Source: Roseibium sediminis
GTDB lineage: Bacteria; Pseudomonadota; Alphaproteobacteria; Rhizobiales; Stappiaceae
Length of the DNA: 64,000 nt
Direction of reading: 5' to 3'
NCBI RefSeq assembly: GCF_008711325.1
Contig: NZ_VXDB01000008.1
Coordinates: 124,001-188,000, forward strand
Shown here: positions 1 to 8,418 of the stretch, piece by piece
How the letters are laid out: each line of letters begins with the position of its first letter
Position numbering within the stretch: position 1 is the first letter of the stretch
Program-made: the position numbers and the translations under genes
The notes under the pieces: generated by a model
Seen by the model: the letters and a program-made list of their open reading frames with translations, nothing else
What the model was told of the DNA's origin: nothing
Database searches by the model: none

Positions 1-128
1 ATGGAAGCGTAAGGCAGCACGGTGGAGGAACCGGCGATCTGGACCTGATCACGGGCCTGAGCGGCGCCAACGAAGGAGACAGAAGCAGCAACGATGGCAG
101 TTGCACTAACGAGGGTCGTAAATTTCAC
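1..128 (-). CDS. pstS: PstS, phosphate ABC transporter substrate-binding protein (N-terminal part)
   Basis: The gene runs off the left edge; only the first 42 codons are present. PstS is the periplasmic phosphate-binding protein of the high-affinity PstSCAB importer. The start is GTG at 128, preceded by AAAGGGAG seven bases upstream. The N-terminus is a Sec signal peptide (about 25 residues, ending near AAQA) followed by the phosphate-binding loop GSSTVLPYA, the hallmark of PstS-type proteins. Tandem Pho boxes lie 87 bases upstream and phoR lies further upstream on the same strand, as expected for the Pho regulon. The rest of the protein cannot be judged. Confidence 0.88.
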   Translation of the reverse strand, partial: MKFTTLVSATAIVAASVSFVGAAQARDQVQIAGSSTVLPYAS

Positions 129-214
129 TTGACCACTCCCTTTGAATGTCAAGGTTTGAACATCAATCGTCGGACTGTTCTGTCCGTTCGATGGCGCGAC
201 CGTATTTCCTGCGC

Positions 215-254
215 ATGAGACTTCTATGACAGTTAGATATCAGTTTTATGACAA
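215..254 (-). promoter_or_regulatory. Tandem Pho boxes upstream of pstS
   Basis: Read on the minus strand, four 7-base units recur every 11 bases: TTGTCAT, CTGATAT, CTGTCAT and GTCTCAT, separated by four-base spacers. This matches the PhoB site form CTGTCAT-N4-CTGTCAT. The array ends about 87 bases before the pstS start, a usual activator position. Confidence 0.8.
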
Positions 255-598
255 TTTATGCCTTTGTATTTGCTCATACTTTTTAAGGAGCACCGGCCAC
301 TCTACCGGTCATGGGCTGAGTCCCGTCATATTTGATGGACGAAATCTTTCTGCGGGATGCCCGCGCTCCCGACTCTCTCGTCTATTCTTGCTGCGACATT
401 CAAGCAGCCAATACATTGCCGAGGATCAGAAACCGGCCCGGTCCGGACATCACCGCCTCGACACTTTCATAGTAAACAAATAATAAATCATATTTTCTAA
501 ATTGCACTCATTCGACCAACGAGCTGTTTTCTACTTTCCCTAACGTAATTTATACATGTCACTGCTAGTTTTACCCTGTATTTCTTTTGGAGGGTAAT
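255..598. other. Intergenic stretch, no gene recognised
   Basis: This AT-rich stretch lies between the pstS Pho boxes and the plus-strand gene at 599. The open frame over its left part has no ribosome binding site, no recognisable protein features and overlaps the Pho boxes, so I do not call it. The gap must hold the promoter of the 599 gene, but no clear -35/-10 pair stands out. Confidence 0.5.
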
Positions 599-1054
599 AT
601 GTTTGGTCGTCTTGTAACAAAAGCAGTCGTTTTCGGTGGCGTCACTATCGGTGCATATGGATTGAACGCCTACGATAATCACGACTTGAATACCAATTAC
701 ACGCTCGTTGAAGCCAAGGTCGTTTCCGTGAAGAAAGACTGCTTCATCAAGGCAGGTAAGAGCAAGGTCGTCTACAAGGATACAAGTGACCTTGCCTACA
801 TGCCGTGTGAAATTGCGCCAGCGGTTGCTGCCGACAATGGCTTTTCCAAGACGGCTATTACCGAACATGCGGTGGTGACCTATTCCTACCGTTCACCGGT
901 GGACAAGCGCAGTTACCAGGGGACGCTCGAACGTTCCGGAGACATCAAAGCAATCAAGAACGGCAAAAAGTTCCAAGTTCACGCCCACAAGACTGATGCC
1001 GACAAGTCCAGAGCCCCTAAGGGCAATCCATTCTCCGGGAAAGCCGGAGTCTGA
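599..1054 (+). CDS. Small exported or membrane-anchored protein, function unknown
   Basis: This is a 151-residue protein. ATG 599 is chosen over an upstream TTG because GGAGG sits just before it. Residues 6-24 form a hydrophobic segment that could be a signal peptide or anchor. The remainder is polar, with two cysteines (KKDCFIK and YMPCEIA) that could form a periplasmic disulphide, a motif YSYRSPVDKRSYQG and a basic C-terminus. The YxYxSP...YxG pattern is loosely like DUF3592-type extracellular domains, but I do not recognise the family. It stands alone on the plus strand between minus-strand phoR and pstS, so it splits a gene pair usually co-directional and adjacent. No Pho box faces it. 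Confidence 0.75.
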   Translation: MFGRLVTKAVVFGGVTIGAYGLNAYDNHDLNTNYTLVEAKVVSVKKDCFIKAGKSKVVYKDTSDLAYMPCEIAPAVAADNGFSKTAITEHAVVTYSYRSPVDKRSYQGTLERSGDIKAIKNGKKFQVHAHKTDADKSRAPKGNPFSGKAGV

Positions 1055-1096
1055 CCTTTTCTTCCTGAGTTTTTTCCCACCCATCACAAGAACGGA

Positions 1097-1121
1097 CCTC
1101 GCCGGGCACCACCCGGCGGGG
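1097..1121. terminator. GC-rich hairpin between convergent genes
   Basis: CCTCGCCGGG and CCCGGCGGGG pair around a 5-base loop, with a T-rich stretch 10 bases downstream on the plus strand. It lies between the 3' ends of the 599 gene and phoR and probably ends transcripts, at least in the plus direction. Confidence 0.6.
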
Positions 1122-1152
1122 TTCAAACCTGCTTTTTCTTGACGTTCAGCGC

Positions 1153-2466
1153 CTAAAACACCACCGAGAACACAGATCCCTCACCCACCTTGCTTTCAAC
1201 GGTGAGTTTCGCTCTGTGGCGGGCAAGGATGTGCTTCACAATCGCCAGACCAAGACCCGTTCCCTTCTGGCTTCGGCTAGTCTCCACATCCACCCGATAG
1301 AACCGCTCGGTCAATCTGGGTATGTGTTCGTCGGCTATCCCCTGCCCGTAATCTCGCACTTTCATGGCAAAGCCTTGCGCGTCGCCATTTGGCACCTGCT
1401 CCACGATCAGCTCGACCTTCTTGCCTGAGCTTCCATATTTGAGAGCATTCTCGACGAGATTTTCGGCCACCTGGATGAGTTCATCGCGGTCCCCCTTGAT
1501 GAGCGCGGGAGTGTCGGGAACAACGATCTCGATGTCCACTTCCAGGTCACGTGCGAGAGGTGCCAGCGCATCGGCGGTGTGGCGGACAATCTCGATCAAA
1601 TCGACATCCTTGTCCGGACGGACATGGGCCTTCAGCTCAATCCGCGAGAGCGACAGGATGTCGTCAATCAGGCGGCGCATCCTGCCGGCCTGTTCAAACA
1701 TGATGGCAAGGAACCGCTCCCGCGCCTCCGGGTCATTCTTCGCCGGTCCCTGGAGGGTTTCGATGAACCCGGCCAAAGATGCGAGCGGCGTGCGCAGCTC
1801 ATGGCTGGCATTTGCCACAAAGTCGGTGCGCATACGCTCCAGGCGCCGCTGCTCGGTCATGTCGGTGATCGTGACGAGCACGAAATCCGGCCTCGGTCGG
1901 CGCGGCAACGCTCTGGATGTTCCCGGCAAGTAGATCGGTGCCAGACTGGCTTCATACCAGGCCTCGGTCGGCACCTTTTCCATCCAGACAATGCGCTCGA
2001 AGGATGCCGATGACGTTGCCCGGTCGAACGCTTCCAGAAGGCTGGGAGCCCGCAAGGAGAAGGAAAGCGGATCGCCGACGCGTCCATGTCCGAACGCTTT
2101 TTCGGCAGCGTCATTCATGTAGCGGATCGCACCTTTGCCATCTGCGAGAAAGCAGGGCGAGGCTAGCGCATCCACGGTGACTTTCATGCCTGTGCTCGGC
2201 CAAACGCGCCCCTTTTCCTGAAGCTGCGACACCTTCCGCTGACCAGGCTGCACGTCTTCCGGGGCATAAAGCAGCGCAGCCGCCAGCACTCCTGCGGCCA
2301 GCAGAACGTGGATGATCGGGACGTCGTAGAAGGTGACGGCAAGGATCGCCAGAGCCGCAACGACAACAAGCGCAGGCCTAGCCGTTCGCAATCTGCTCGT
2401 TAGACCGGACTGCAGACCGTCTTGTGACACAGACCCGGCAATTTCGCCGTTCTCGGAACTCGACAT
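1153..2466 (-). CDS. phoR: PhoR, phosphate regulon sensor histidine kinase
   Basis: PhoR is the inner-membrane kinase that phosphorylates PhoB under phosphate limitation. The 437-residue protein has two hydrophobic segments (about 29-48 and 51-67), a PAS domain (about 95-205) and a HisKA domain with the H-box FVANASHELRTPLAS (His 222). The ATPase domain shows an N-box (NLVENALKYG), G1 (DYGQGI), F-box (ERFYR) and G2 (GTGLGLAIVKH). No periplasmic sensor domain is present, as usual in PhoR. A Pho box lies about 120 bases upstream, and pstS follows on the same strand after an intruding opposite-strand gene. PhoB is not in the window, so the PhoR name rests on architecture plus pst context. Confidence 0.9.
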   Translation of the reverse strand: MSSSENGEIAGSVSQDGLQSGLTSRLRTARPALVVVAALAILAVTFYDVPIIHVLLAAGVLAAALLYAPEDVQPGQRKVSQLQEKGRVWPSTGMKVTVDALASPCFLADGKGAIRYMNDAAEKAFGHGRVGDPLSFSLRAPSLLEAFDRATSSASFERIVWMEKVPTEAWYEASLAPIYLPGTSRALPRRPRPDFVLVTITDMTEQRRLERMRTDFVANASHELRTPLASLAGFIETLQGPAKNDPEARERFLAIMFEQAGRMRRLIDDILSLSRIELKAHVRPDKDVDLIEIVRHTADALAPLARDLEVDIEIVVPDTPALIKGDRDELIQVAENLVENALKYGSSGKKVELIVEQVPNGDAQGFAMKVRDYGQGIADEHIPRLTERFYRVDVETSRSQKGTGLGLAIVKHILARHRAKLTVESKVGEGSVFSVVF

Positions 2467-2585
2467 CTGGAAAACAGCTCCCTTTACCGGGTCAGGATCC
2501 CGCTCGTTCGCCGACTAAGCAATAACCTTCAGAACACAATCACAATATCGAAATGGAATCGAGTGACTCCCCTATCATGATTTGC

Positions 2586-2603
2586 GTGTCAGGTAGATGA
2601 CAG
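2586..2603 (-). promoter_or_regulatory. Pho box upstream of phoR
   Basis: On the minus strand CTGTCAT, four bases, then CTGACAC, close to the CTGTCAT-N4-CTGTCAT consensus (7/7 and 5/7 matches). It lies about 120 bases before the phoR start and suggests autoactivation of the regulon. Confidence 0.65.
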
Positions 2604-2646
2604 GCCTGCGGATGGCCGCCTGACCCACCAAGGGAGTTTCACCGGA

Positions 2647-3135
2647 TCAGGCGCGCACGCACTCCCGCGCTGTGTGGGAGAGATTTGCAAGCATCAGGGG
2701 CCAGCCATGTTCGCTTGCCATGAAGTCGCGAAACTGATCACCGGCAGGTCCGTGGCGAATGAATTCGCCATGGGTGACTTCAAGCCGCGTTACTTCGCCC
2801 GCCTCACGAAACTGGATCACCACCCGGCTCGCCGCGCCCGGATCGGCGATGCGATCGCAATTCGGGGCAACCTGCCAGGCAATACGGATGTAGAGCGGCT
2901 TCTCGATGGACAGGATCGTGCCCCAGATCCGGCGGCTTCCGTCCATGCCGATTTCGTAGCAGACCCCACCGGGATAAGGCTCGATAGCCACTTCCCGAAC
3001 CGGGTCCGGTGTAGCCGGATTGCGACTGAAAGGGCTCGTCCACCAGCGATCAAGCTGATCCACGACGAGGCCAAACGCCATCTCGCGAGGAACAGGTAGA
3101 AAACACTCGAAATGACAATTGTCTCCGCCGGACAT
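2647..3135 (-). CDS. SRPBCC (START/AHSA1-like) family protein
   Basis: A 162-residue cytosolic protein of the SRPBCC hydrophobic-cavity fold, similar to AHSA1/polyketide-cyclase-like proteins. Visible hallmarks are the N-terminal strand and helix PVPREMAFGLVVDQLDRWW, the segment SRRIWGTILSIEKPLYIRI in the middle, and a long C-terminal helix. ATG 3135 is preferred because AAGGG sits seven bases upstream, whereas the longer frame begins with an unsupported TTG. It is divergent from the metallo-hydrolase at 3392. The ligand and role are unknown; such proteins often bind small hydrophobic molecules. Confidence 0.75.
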   Translation of the reverse strand: MSGGDNCHFECFLPVPREMAFGLVVDQLDRWWTSPFSRNPATPDPVREVAIEPYPGGVCYEIGMDGSRRIWGTILSIEKPLYIRIAWQVAPNCDRIADPGAASRVVIQFREAGEVTRLEVTHGEFIRHGPAGDQFRDFMASEHGWPLMLANLSHTARECVRA

Positions 3136-3391
3136 GAATACCCTTGTTGCCTGCAGCAATTTTGAAAACGATCAATGCGAACCGAAGCCGTCACTACTCT
3201 AAATCGATTTAACACCTACAGCAGCAATGTTGCCGCTTTCAGTTGCAATTTTGTGTCGATTGCGGCGTTTTCAACTTAAATCTGAACATACCTCACTGCC
3301 TTGCTCGAAAGAGGATAAGGAATTCGGGGGTGACAAATTCCGGAAGTCACGCGATAGAAAAAGCGCATCGGACAAACATGAAGGCAGCGCC

Positions 3392-4288
3392 TTGAAGCAC
3401 GACCGCGAATTTGATCCCAATTATGGTTTGGCCACCGAGGTTGCGGACGGCATTCGTCGCCTGACTGCCAACAATCCGAGCCCGTTCACTTTTCACGGGA
3501 CCAACACCTATCTTGTGGGACAGAAATCCGTCGTGGTCATCGATCCGGGCCCGGCCGACGCGCAGCATCTGGAAGCGATACTAACCGCCACAAAAGGCCA
3601 GACGGTTGAGGCCATTGTCGTGTCCCACACCCATGTGGACCACTCGCCGGGAGCGGCTCTTTTGAAAGAGCGGACCGGAGCTCCCGTGATTGGCTGTACG
3701 CCCCATCGACCCGCACGCGCCCTCGTTGATGGAGAGATCAATGCTCTGGATGCGAGCGGCGACAAAGCCTTCCGCGCAGACAGGGAGCTGGAAAACGGAA
3801 CAGTCGCGCGGTTTGGAGAATTCAGCCTCGAAGCCATCGCGACGCCGGGCCATACGGAAAACCATCTGTGCTTTGCGCTTGAGGGCAGCGCGTATCTCTT
3901 TTCCGCTGACCATGTGATGGCTTGGTCGACATCCATTGTCGCGCCTCCTGACGGAAACATGCGGGCCTACATGGTGTCTCTCGACAAGATGCTCGAGCGC
4001 TCGGAGACGATCTATTTCCCGGGTCATGGCGGACCTGTCGGGGATGCCGCGACCTATGTTGGCGACCTGAAACACCATCGCCTGCAGCGTGAAGCGGCCA
4101 TTTTGGCCAGGCTCGGTTCAGAGCCGATCTCCATTCCGGAACTGGTCGACGCCATATACGAAGGACTGCCGCCGATGCTGAAACCGGCGGCGGCGCTCTC
4201 CGTCTTTGCGCAGCTTGAGGATTTGGTGGACCGGAGACTTGCAAAGGCAGATCCGGTCATCGGACTGAATGCGTTTTACACCCGCTGA
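3392..4288 (+). CDS. MBL-fold metallo-hydrolase with C-terminal winged-helix domain
   Basis: A 298-residue metallo-beta-lactamase superfamily hydrolase of the LACTB2/glyoxalase-II-like branch. The metal-binding motif SHTHVDHSPGA, a later GHTENH and FPGHGGPV supply the histidine and aspartate ligands of a dinuclear zinc site. The C-terminal 60 residues match the winged-helix tail often found in this group. The open frame continues upstream to 3227, but that extension is low-complexity and basic. TTG 3392, preceded by GAAGGC, starts just before the conserved domain and is the likely start. Substrate unknown; homologues act on thioesters or nucleic acids. Confidence 0.8.
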   Translation: MKHDREFDPNYGLATEVADGIRRLTANNPSPFTFHGTNTYLVGQKSVVVIDPGPADAQHLEAILTATKGQTVEAIVVSHTHVDHSPGAALLKERTGAPVIGCTPHRPARALVDGEINALDASGDKAFRADRELENGTVARFGEFSLEAIATPGHTENHLCFALEGSAYLFSADHVMAWSTSIVAPPDGNMRAYMVSLDKMLERSETIYFPGHGGPVGDAATYVGDLKHHRLQREAAILARLGSEPISIPELVDAIYEGLPPMLKPAAALSVFAQLEDLVDRRLAKADPVIGLNAFYTR

Positions 4289-4343
4289 CAGGGTATGAGC
4301 CCCATCTTAAGGTCCACACAGCCTAGCCATCGAGGGCTGCCGG

Positions 4344-5303
4344 CTACAGATCCTGTTCCGGTTCGATCGTATCTTCCCCTTCGAAATAGGGCTTGAATCC
4401 CGGCACCGGGAGTGCGTCCTGGGCATCCTGCGATCCGTCCGCCGCTTCGGGTTCGGGCTCCAGATCGCCACCTTCCAGAACAGTCAGCTGTTCAAGGTCG
4501 CCATAGGTCGACAACAACACGCCGTCGATGCGAGCAAGGAGCTTTCGTATCCGTCCAGCATTGCCGGTCAGGTCCGGCAAATGCCCGCGCGACACAGCCC
4601 GTACATCCATGAGGGAACCAACAGCATCGGGCCTGATACGCACGGCAATATCGGAGACAAAGCCAAGGACAGGCGACCGGCTTGCCACCTGCAGGCGGGT
4701 CGCATCATCCAGAAGATCCGGCGGTGTTTCGCCCGTCAACTCCCACCCTTCCAGTTTCACCGCTTCAAGGACAGCGGCGTGCAGGCGTGCGGGCGGGATG
4801 CGGTAACGCCTCGGCACAATGTCAGGATAGGCCTGCCGTTGCAGGGTCAGGCGGTCTTCCGCCGCGGCTGGTTGCAGTGCCAGTTTGTCGATAATGCCCG
4901 CGAGCGCAGCTTCAAGCGGATGAACGCCGTCGTTCCCAACGCCTTCAATTTCGGGCGGGTTTTCCGGATTGGTCGCCAGATCCTGCACGGGCGGTGCGAT
5001 GCGGAACAAGATGATGATGGCGATGACCGGGGCCAAAGCCAATAGTCCGGCCAGACTGCCCCAGATTGCAGATGCCCATCCGGTGCCCCCTTTCACCCAG
5101 AGGCGATAATAGGCCCAAACGGCAAGGGCGATGGCGATCACGCCAAACAGACCACCTGCCAATATCGAGAGCGCGGTGGTGCTTGTTTCAGTTGCACCCA
5201 ATCGCTGGAGAAGGATTGCAAGAATCACAACGGGGACAGCAAGGTTGCCCATAGCCCTGCTGTAGGAGGCTGCCGATGACCGATAGACGGGATAGCGCTT
5301 CAT
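4344..5303 (-). CDS. DUF1499 domain membrane protein
   Basis: A 319-residue protein with three hydrophobic segments (about 18-35, 43-66 and 80-102) followed by a periplasmic or cytosolic DUF1499 domain (about 155-270). The domain is recognised by the block AVRIRPDAVGSLMDVRAVSR and the following NAGRIRKLL. The C-terminal 45 residues are acidic and probably disordered. DUF1499 proteins are common in alphaproteobacteria and plants, but their biochemical function is not known. It converges on the metallo-hydrolase gene and appears to be a single-gene unit. Confidence 0.8.
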   Translation of the reverse strand: MKRYPVYRSSAASYSRAMGNLAVPVVILAILLQRLGATETSTTALSILAGGLFGVIAIALAVWAYYRLWVKGGTGWASAIWGSLAGLLALAPVIAIIILFRIAPPVQDLATNPENPPEIEGVGNDGVHPLEAALAGIIDKLALQPAAAEDRLTLQRQAYPDIVPRRYRIPPARLHAAVLEAVKLEGWELTGETPPDLLDDATRLQVASRSPVLGFVSDIAVRIRPDAVGSLMDVRAVSRGHLPDLTGNAGRIRKLLARIDGVLLSTYGDLEQLTVLEGGDLEPEPEAADGSQDAQDALPVPGFKPYFEGEDTIEPEQDL

Positions 5304-5649
5304 GTGCCGTTTTCACGTCCTTCATTCCATGCCATCTCGTAGCATCTGCAGCGGAAATTCCGAAGGCAATTTTGAACAGGATCGGTATTTTGGCACCGCC
5401 CCGCAGAAGCCCCGAAGCTACCCTTACGGAAACATAGCTCGCCAAACTTCAAGGAATCCATGCAAGTGTATGCAATCGAGTAACAAACCGTTATCGGAAT
5501 TGACTGGCATTGTTTTCCTCAACGCTGCATTTTTAACGACGTTAGATGGCAACAGTCTAACCGGACTTTTTTTCTCGGCTGCCACAGGAAGGTCGTAATC
5601 GGGGAGCAAAAGCCCGTCCACCCGAAACCAGTATCAGGCAAAAAAGTCG
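5304..5649. other. Intergenic stretch, no gene recognised
   Basis: The DUF1499 start is at the left edge. I find no coding frame with a ribosome binding site and no clear hairpin with a T-tract. The stretch must carry the DUF1499 promoter and any promoter for the tiny ORF at 5650. Confidence 0.5.
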
Positions 5650-5787
5650 ATGTCTGCAAAAGCAAACCAGTCCTCTCAAGCGGTTTCCACCGCCAACTCG
5701 CTTCTCAATCTGTACAAGCCGGTTGGTATTCAGGCCATCACCGCTGCAAGCCTTTGCAAGAAGGGCGCGGCAGTAGCTGGCAAGTAA
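5650..5787 (+). CDS. Candidate small protein, 45 residues
   Basis: The frame starts at ATG 5650 and ends at TAA 5787. The peptide begins MSAKANQSSQAVSTANSLLN, contains LYKPVGIQAITAAS and ends with a short basic, alanine-rich tail (KKGAAVAGK). Its composition is protein-like and amphipathic rather than random, in an otherwise empty 700-base gap. The ribosome binding site is weak (CAGGC about 13 bases upstream). It could be a genuine small protein or a remnant of a longer gene. I do not recognise a family. Confidence 0.45.
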   Translation: MSAKANQSSQAVSTANSLLNLYKPVGIQAITAASLCKKGAAVAGK

Positions 5788-6003
5788 GACATCGATCTTT
5801 CCGGCGCGGTTATTTTAGGTGCAGGAAAGACCGTGATGCGGGCGATATGCACCGCATCCTCATTGCCAAACTGTTTGACGGCTCCACCTTTTTTCGGAGC
5901 CATTTGAGAGCCGCAGCTGCGTTTCAGCGTTTGCCGTCTTGCAGCTGCCTCTCCCAAAACTCTCTCACATCACGGCTGGCACCTAGATCCGCGACAAACA
6001 CGA

Positions 6004-6639
6004 TCACGGATAAAGCCGATCCTTGCTCCAGTCATCCGTGACATTGGCGCGGCTGAACACGATTCGGTCGTGCAGGCGGAACGGACGGTCATGCCAGAAC
6101 TCGATCTGCAGCGGTTCCAGACGGAAGCCTGACCAATGCTCGGGACGAGGGATTTCACCGATGGCGAATTTCGCCGTGTATCGCGCCACTTCTTTTTCCA
6201 GCGCAAAACGGCTTTCCAGTGACCGGGATTGCTTGGACGCCCAGGCCCCGATCCGGCTGCCTCGCGGGCGTGACTGGTAATACTCGTCGGCCTCGTCATT
6301 CTCCACGACGGTTATAATGCCGCGAATGCGAACCTGCCGGCGCAGGCTCTTCCAGTGGAAGCACATGGCCGCCTTGGGGGTCGCCAGCAGCTCCCTGCCC
6401 TTGGCACTTTCGAAGTTCGTGTAGAAGACGAACCCGCGCTCATCGAACCCTTTCAGCAAGACCATCCGCACATTTGGCATTCCGTCAGGGTCAACTGTGG
6501 ACAGCGCTAACGCATTCGGATCGTTGATTTCTTTGCCCTTTGCATCCTCAAGCCATTCTTCAAAAAGGAGAAATGGCTTCGATGCTTCGGTGAAATCACC
6601 ATTTGTTAACTCTTTTGCCGAAAGATCATTTGTTGTCAT
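6004..6639 (-). CDS. pdxH: PdxH, pyridoxamine 5'-phosphate oxidase
   Basis: The FMN-dependent enzyme oxidises pyridoxamine or pyridoxine 5'-phosphate to pyridoxal 5'-phosphate, the last step of vitamin B6 synthesis and salvage. The 211-residue length is normal for the family. Family blocks are all present: [20 protein letters not shown] and [12 protein letters not shown] near the N-terminus, [12 protein letters not shown] in the middle, and the C-terminal [13 protein letters not shown] and RLYP end. It is divergent from the lipoprotein gene at 6706. In related genomes pdxH lies near a DnaJ-like gene and fabI, and the DnaJ-like gene is indeed next-but-one here. Confidence 0.95.
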   Translation of the reverse strand: MTTNDLSAKELTNGDFTEASKPFLLFEEWLEDAKGKEINDPNALALSTVDPDGMPNVRMVLLKGFDERGFVFYTNFESAKGRELLATPKAAMCFHWKSLRRQVRIRGIITVVENDEADEYYQSRPRGSRIGAWASKQSRSLESRFALEKEVARYTAKFAIGEIPRPEHWSGFRLEPLQIEFWHDRPFRLHDRIVFSRANVTDDWSKDRLYP

Positions 6640-6705
6640 GGGAAACCTGTCGAAGGACTCGATGGCAGAGGCCTCGCCAGTATGGCGGGCACGAAAGGTC
6701 AGTCT

Positions 6706-7185
6706 ATGTTTCGTAGTCAGTCATATACTGCGGCACTCCGAAAGATCCAGTGGTCTTCGGGCACAATCCTCGGCGCAGCACTTCTAATAGCACCCGTCAT
6801 CGCGGGCTGCAGCAGTGCGCCCTTGGGCAGCAATGATGTGGACACGCCCACCATCCTGACCGGTTCCATTCCGTCAAATACCGATGTTGCCTATGCCGAC
6901 GTGGATGAGCGAGATCGCGAGATCCTTGCGCTCACCCTCGATTCGGCGTCCGTTGACCCCGCTGACCAGATCAAGCCGGACCAGACCCTTGCATGGACAA
7001 ACCCGGAAAGCGGCAACTCCGGCACGATATCGAACGTCAATCTTTCGGCCCTGACAGACACGGGCTGTCTCGAGTTCGACACGACCGCGAATACCATCGC
7101 AGGCATCAAGATTTATCATGGGACCGCCTGCCGGGATATTTCCCAGCGCATGGTGATCACCGCTCTTGCTGCCAACAACGCTTGA
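6706..7185 (+). CDS. RT0821/Lpp0805-type surface lipoprotein
   Basis: A 159-residue protein with a type II signal sequence: a hydrophobic stretch ending in the lipobox VIAGCSSAP (Cys at about residue 35). The mature part contains [15 protein letters not shown] and a final GCLEFDTTA...GTACRD block with two cysteines, the pattern of the RT0821/Lpp0805 surface-protein family. ATG 6706 is chosen because AAAGG lies eight bases upstream; an ATG at 6682 in the same frame is less well served. Role unknown; probably outer-membrane or periplasmic. It is followed after 187 bases by the DnaJ-like gene. Confidence 0.75.
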   Translation: MFRSQSYTAALRKIQWSSGTILGAALLIAPVIAGCSSAPLGSNDVDTPTILTGSIPSNTDVAYADVDERDREILALTLDSASVDPADQIKPDQTLAWTNPESGNSGTISNVNLSALTDTGCLEFDTTANTIAGIKIYHGTACRDISQRMVITALAANNA

Positions 7186-7372
7186 ACCTCACCGCAATAC
7201 CGGTAAAAGGGCTCAAGGAGCTTGAAACTCCGCATGGACGCGGGTGGTCTGGAATTTTTTCCTAGCAATCCCGATATATGGTTCAAGTAAGTCTCGGCAC
7301 ACCGGTCCTGACGATCTGCCAGTGTGGCAAGACCGAGGGACTGGCGGCCCAAACCGATTTTGGTGACACAAC

Positions 7373-8338
7373 ATGCGTGACCCATATTCAGTTCTTGGTG
7401 TCTCCAAGGGCGCAAGCGAAGGCGAAATCAAAAAGGCCTTTCGCAAAATGGCCATGAAATATCACCCGGATCACAACAAGGACGATCCGGGAGCACAGGC
7501 TCGCTTTGCCGAAGTGAACCAGGCCTACGAGATCGTTGGCGACAAAACGAAACGCGCGCAGTTCGACCGCGGCGAGATCGACGCTGAAGGAAAGCAGAAG
7601 TTTCAGGGCTTCGAAGGGTTCGGCGGCTTTCGCGATGCAGGCAATGCCCGTAGCGGGTTCGGCCAGCAGGGCGCGGGCATGGGCGGCGGCGCGTTTGATG
7701 ATATTCTGAGCGACATTCTCGGTGGCTTTGGCGGGCGCGGGTCCCGTGGCAGCAAATCCGGCTTTGGCGGCAGTGGCGGTGCGCGCACCCAGAGCGCTCC
7801 GGTCAAAGGCAACAATGCCGACATCGTTGCACATGTGACGCTTGAGGATCTGGTCCGCGACGCCAAGGCGCAAGTCACCCTTCCCTCAGGCAAGACCGTC
7901 AGCGTCAACATTCCGGCAGGAACCGTGGAAGGCGAAAAGATCCGCCTGCGCGGACAGGGCCATCCCTCTGCCAATGGCGGTCAGGCAGGCGATGCCATGG
8001 TGGAAATCCGCCTGAAGCCGCACAAGCTGTTCGAGGTTCGCAGCGCGGACCTGCACCTTGACCTGCCGATCACGCTGTATGAGGCGGTTTTGGGTGCCAA
8101 GGTGCGGACCCCGACCCTGACGGGTGCCGTAAACCTGACCATTCCGGCGGGCAGCTCCAGCGGCAAGGTGATGCGCCTGAAGGGCAAGGGCTTGCCGACC
8201 AAGGCAGGCGGCCATGGCGATCTTCTGGTCAAGTTGCAGATCGCGCTGCCTCCGCATGAAGACCGGGAGCTTTCCACCCTGATGAAGGCCTGGCAGGAAG
8301 TGACGCCTTATCGGGCGCGCGGACCGGAATTCGATTAA
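7373..8338 (+). CDS. DnaJ/CbpA-like Hsp40 co-chaperone without zinc finger
   Basis: A 321-residue J-domain protein that would stimulate DnaK ATPase. The J domain is at residues 3-70 with the essential HPD at 31-33. A Gly/Phe-rich linker follows (about 80-145, FGGFGG-type repeats), then two DnaJ C-terminal substrate-binding domains (about 150-310). The four CxxCxGxG zinc motifs of true DnaJ are absent, so this is a type II Hsp40 (CbpA-like). It starts at ATG 7373 and ends at a strong bidirectional terminator. Such a gene next to pdxH is typical of alphaproteobacteria. Confidence 0.9.
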   Translation: MRDPYSVLGVSKGASEGEIKKAFRKMAMKYHPDHNKDDPGAQARFAEVNQAYEIVGDKTKRAQFDRGEIDAEGKQKFQGFEGFGGFRDAGNARSGFGQQGAGMGGGAFDDILSDILGGFGGRGSRGSKSGFGGSGGARTQSAPVKGNNADIVAHVTLEDLVRDAKAQVTLPSGKTVSVNIPAGTVEGEKIRLRGQGHPSANGGQAGDAMVEIRLKPHKLFEVRSADLHLDLPITLYEAVLGAKVRTPTLTGAVNLTIPAGSSSGKVMRLKGKGLPTKAGGHGDLLVKLQIALPPHEDRELSTLMKAWQEVTPYRARGPEFD

Positions 8339-8365
8339 ATCACTCTGGTCTTTTGAATTGAAAAA

Positions 8366-8396
8366 GGCGCGGGAATTCCTCCCGCGCCTTTTTTTT
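8366..8396. terminator. Bidirectional rho-independent terminator
   Basis: GGCGCGGGA and TCCCGCGCC form a perfect 9-bp stem around ATTCC, followed by eight T and preceded by five A. It serves the DnaJ-like gene and the convergent short-chain dehydrogenase gene. Confidence 0.92.
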
Positions 8397-8418
8397 GTTT
8401 CGCTTGAGCGGCTCAGCC

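Noticed and set aside
226..483. 85-codon ORF in the pstS leader
   Set aside because: It overlaps the Pho-box array, has no ribosome binding site and has no protein-like features.
5880..5902. GGCTCC...GGAGCC hairpin as a terminator
   Set aside because: The T-run is in the loop rather than after the stem, so it does not fit a terminator on either strand.
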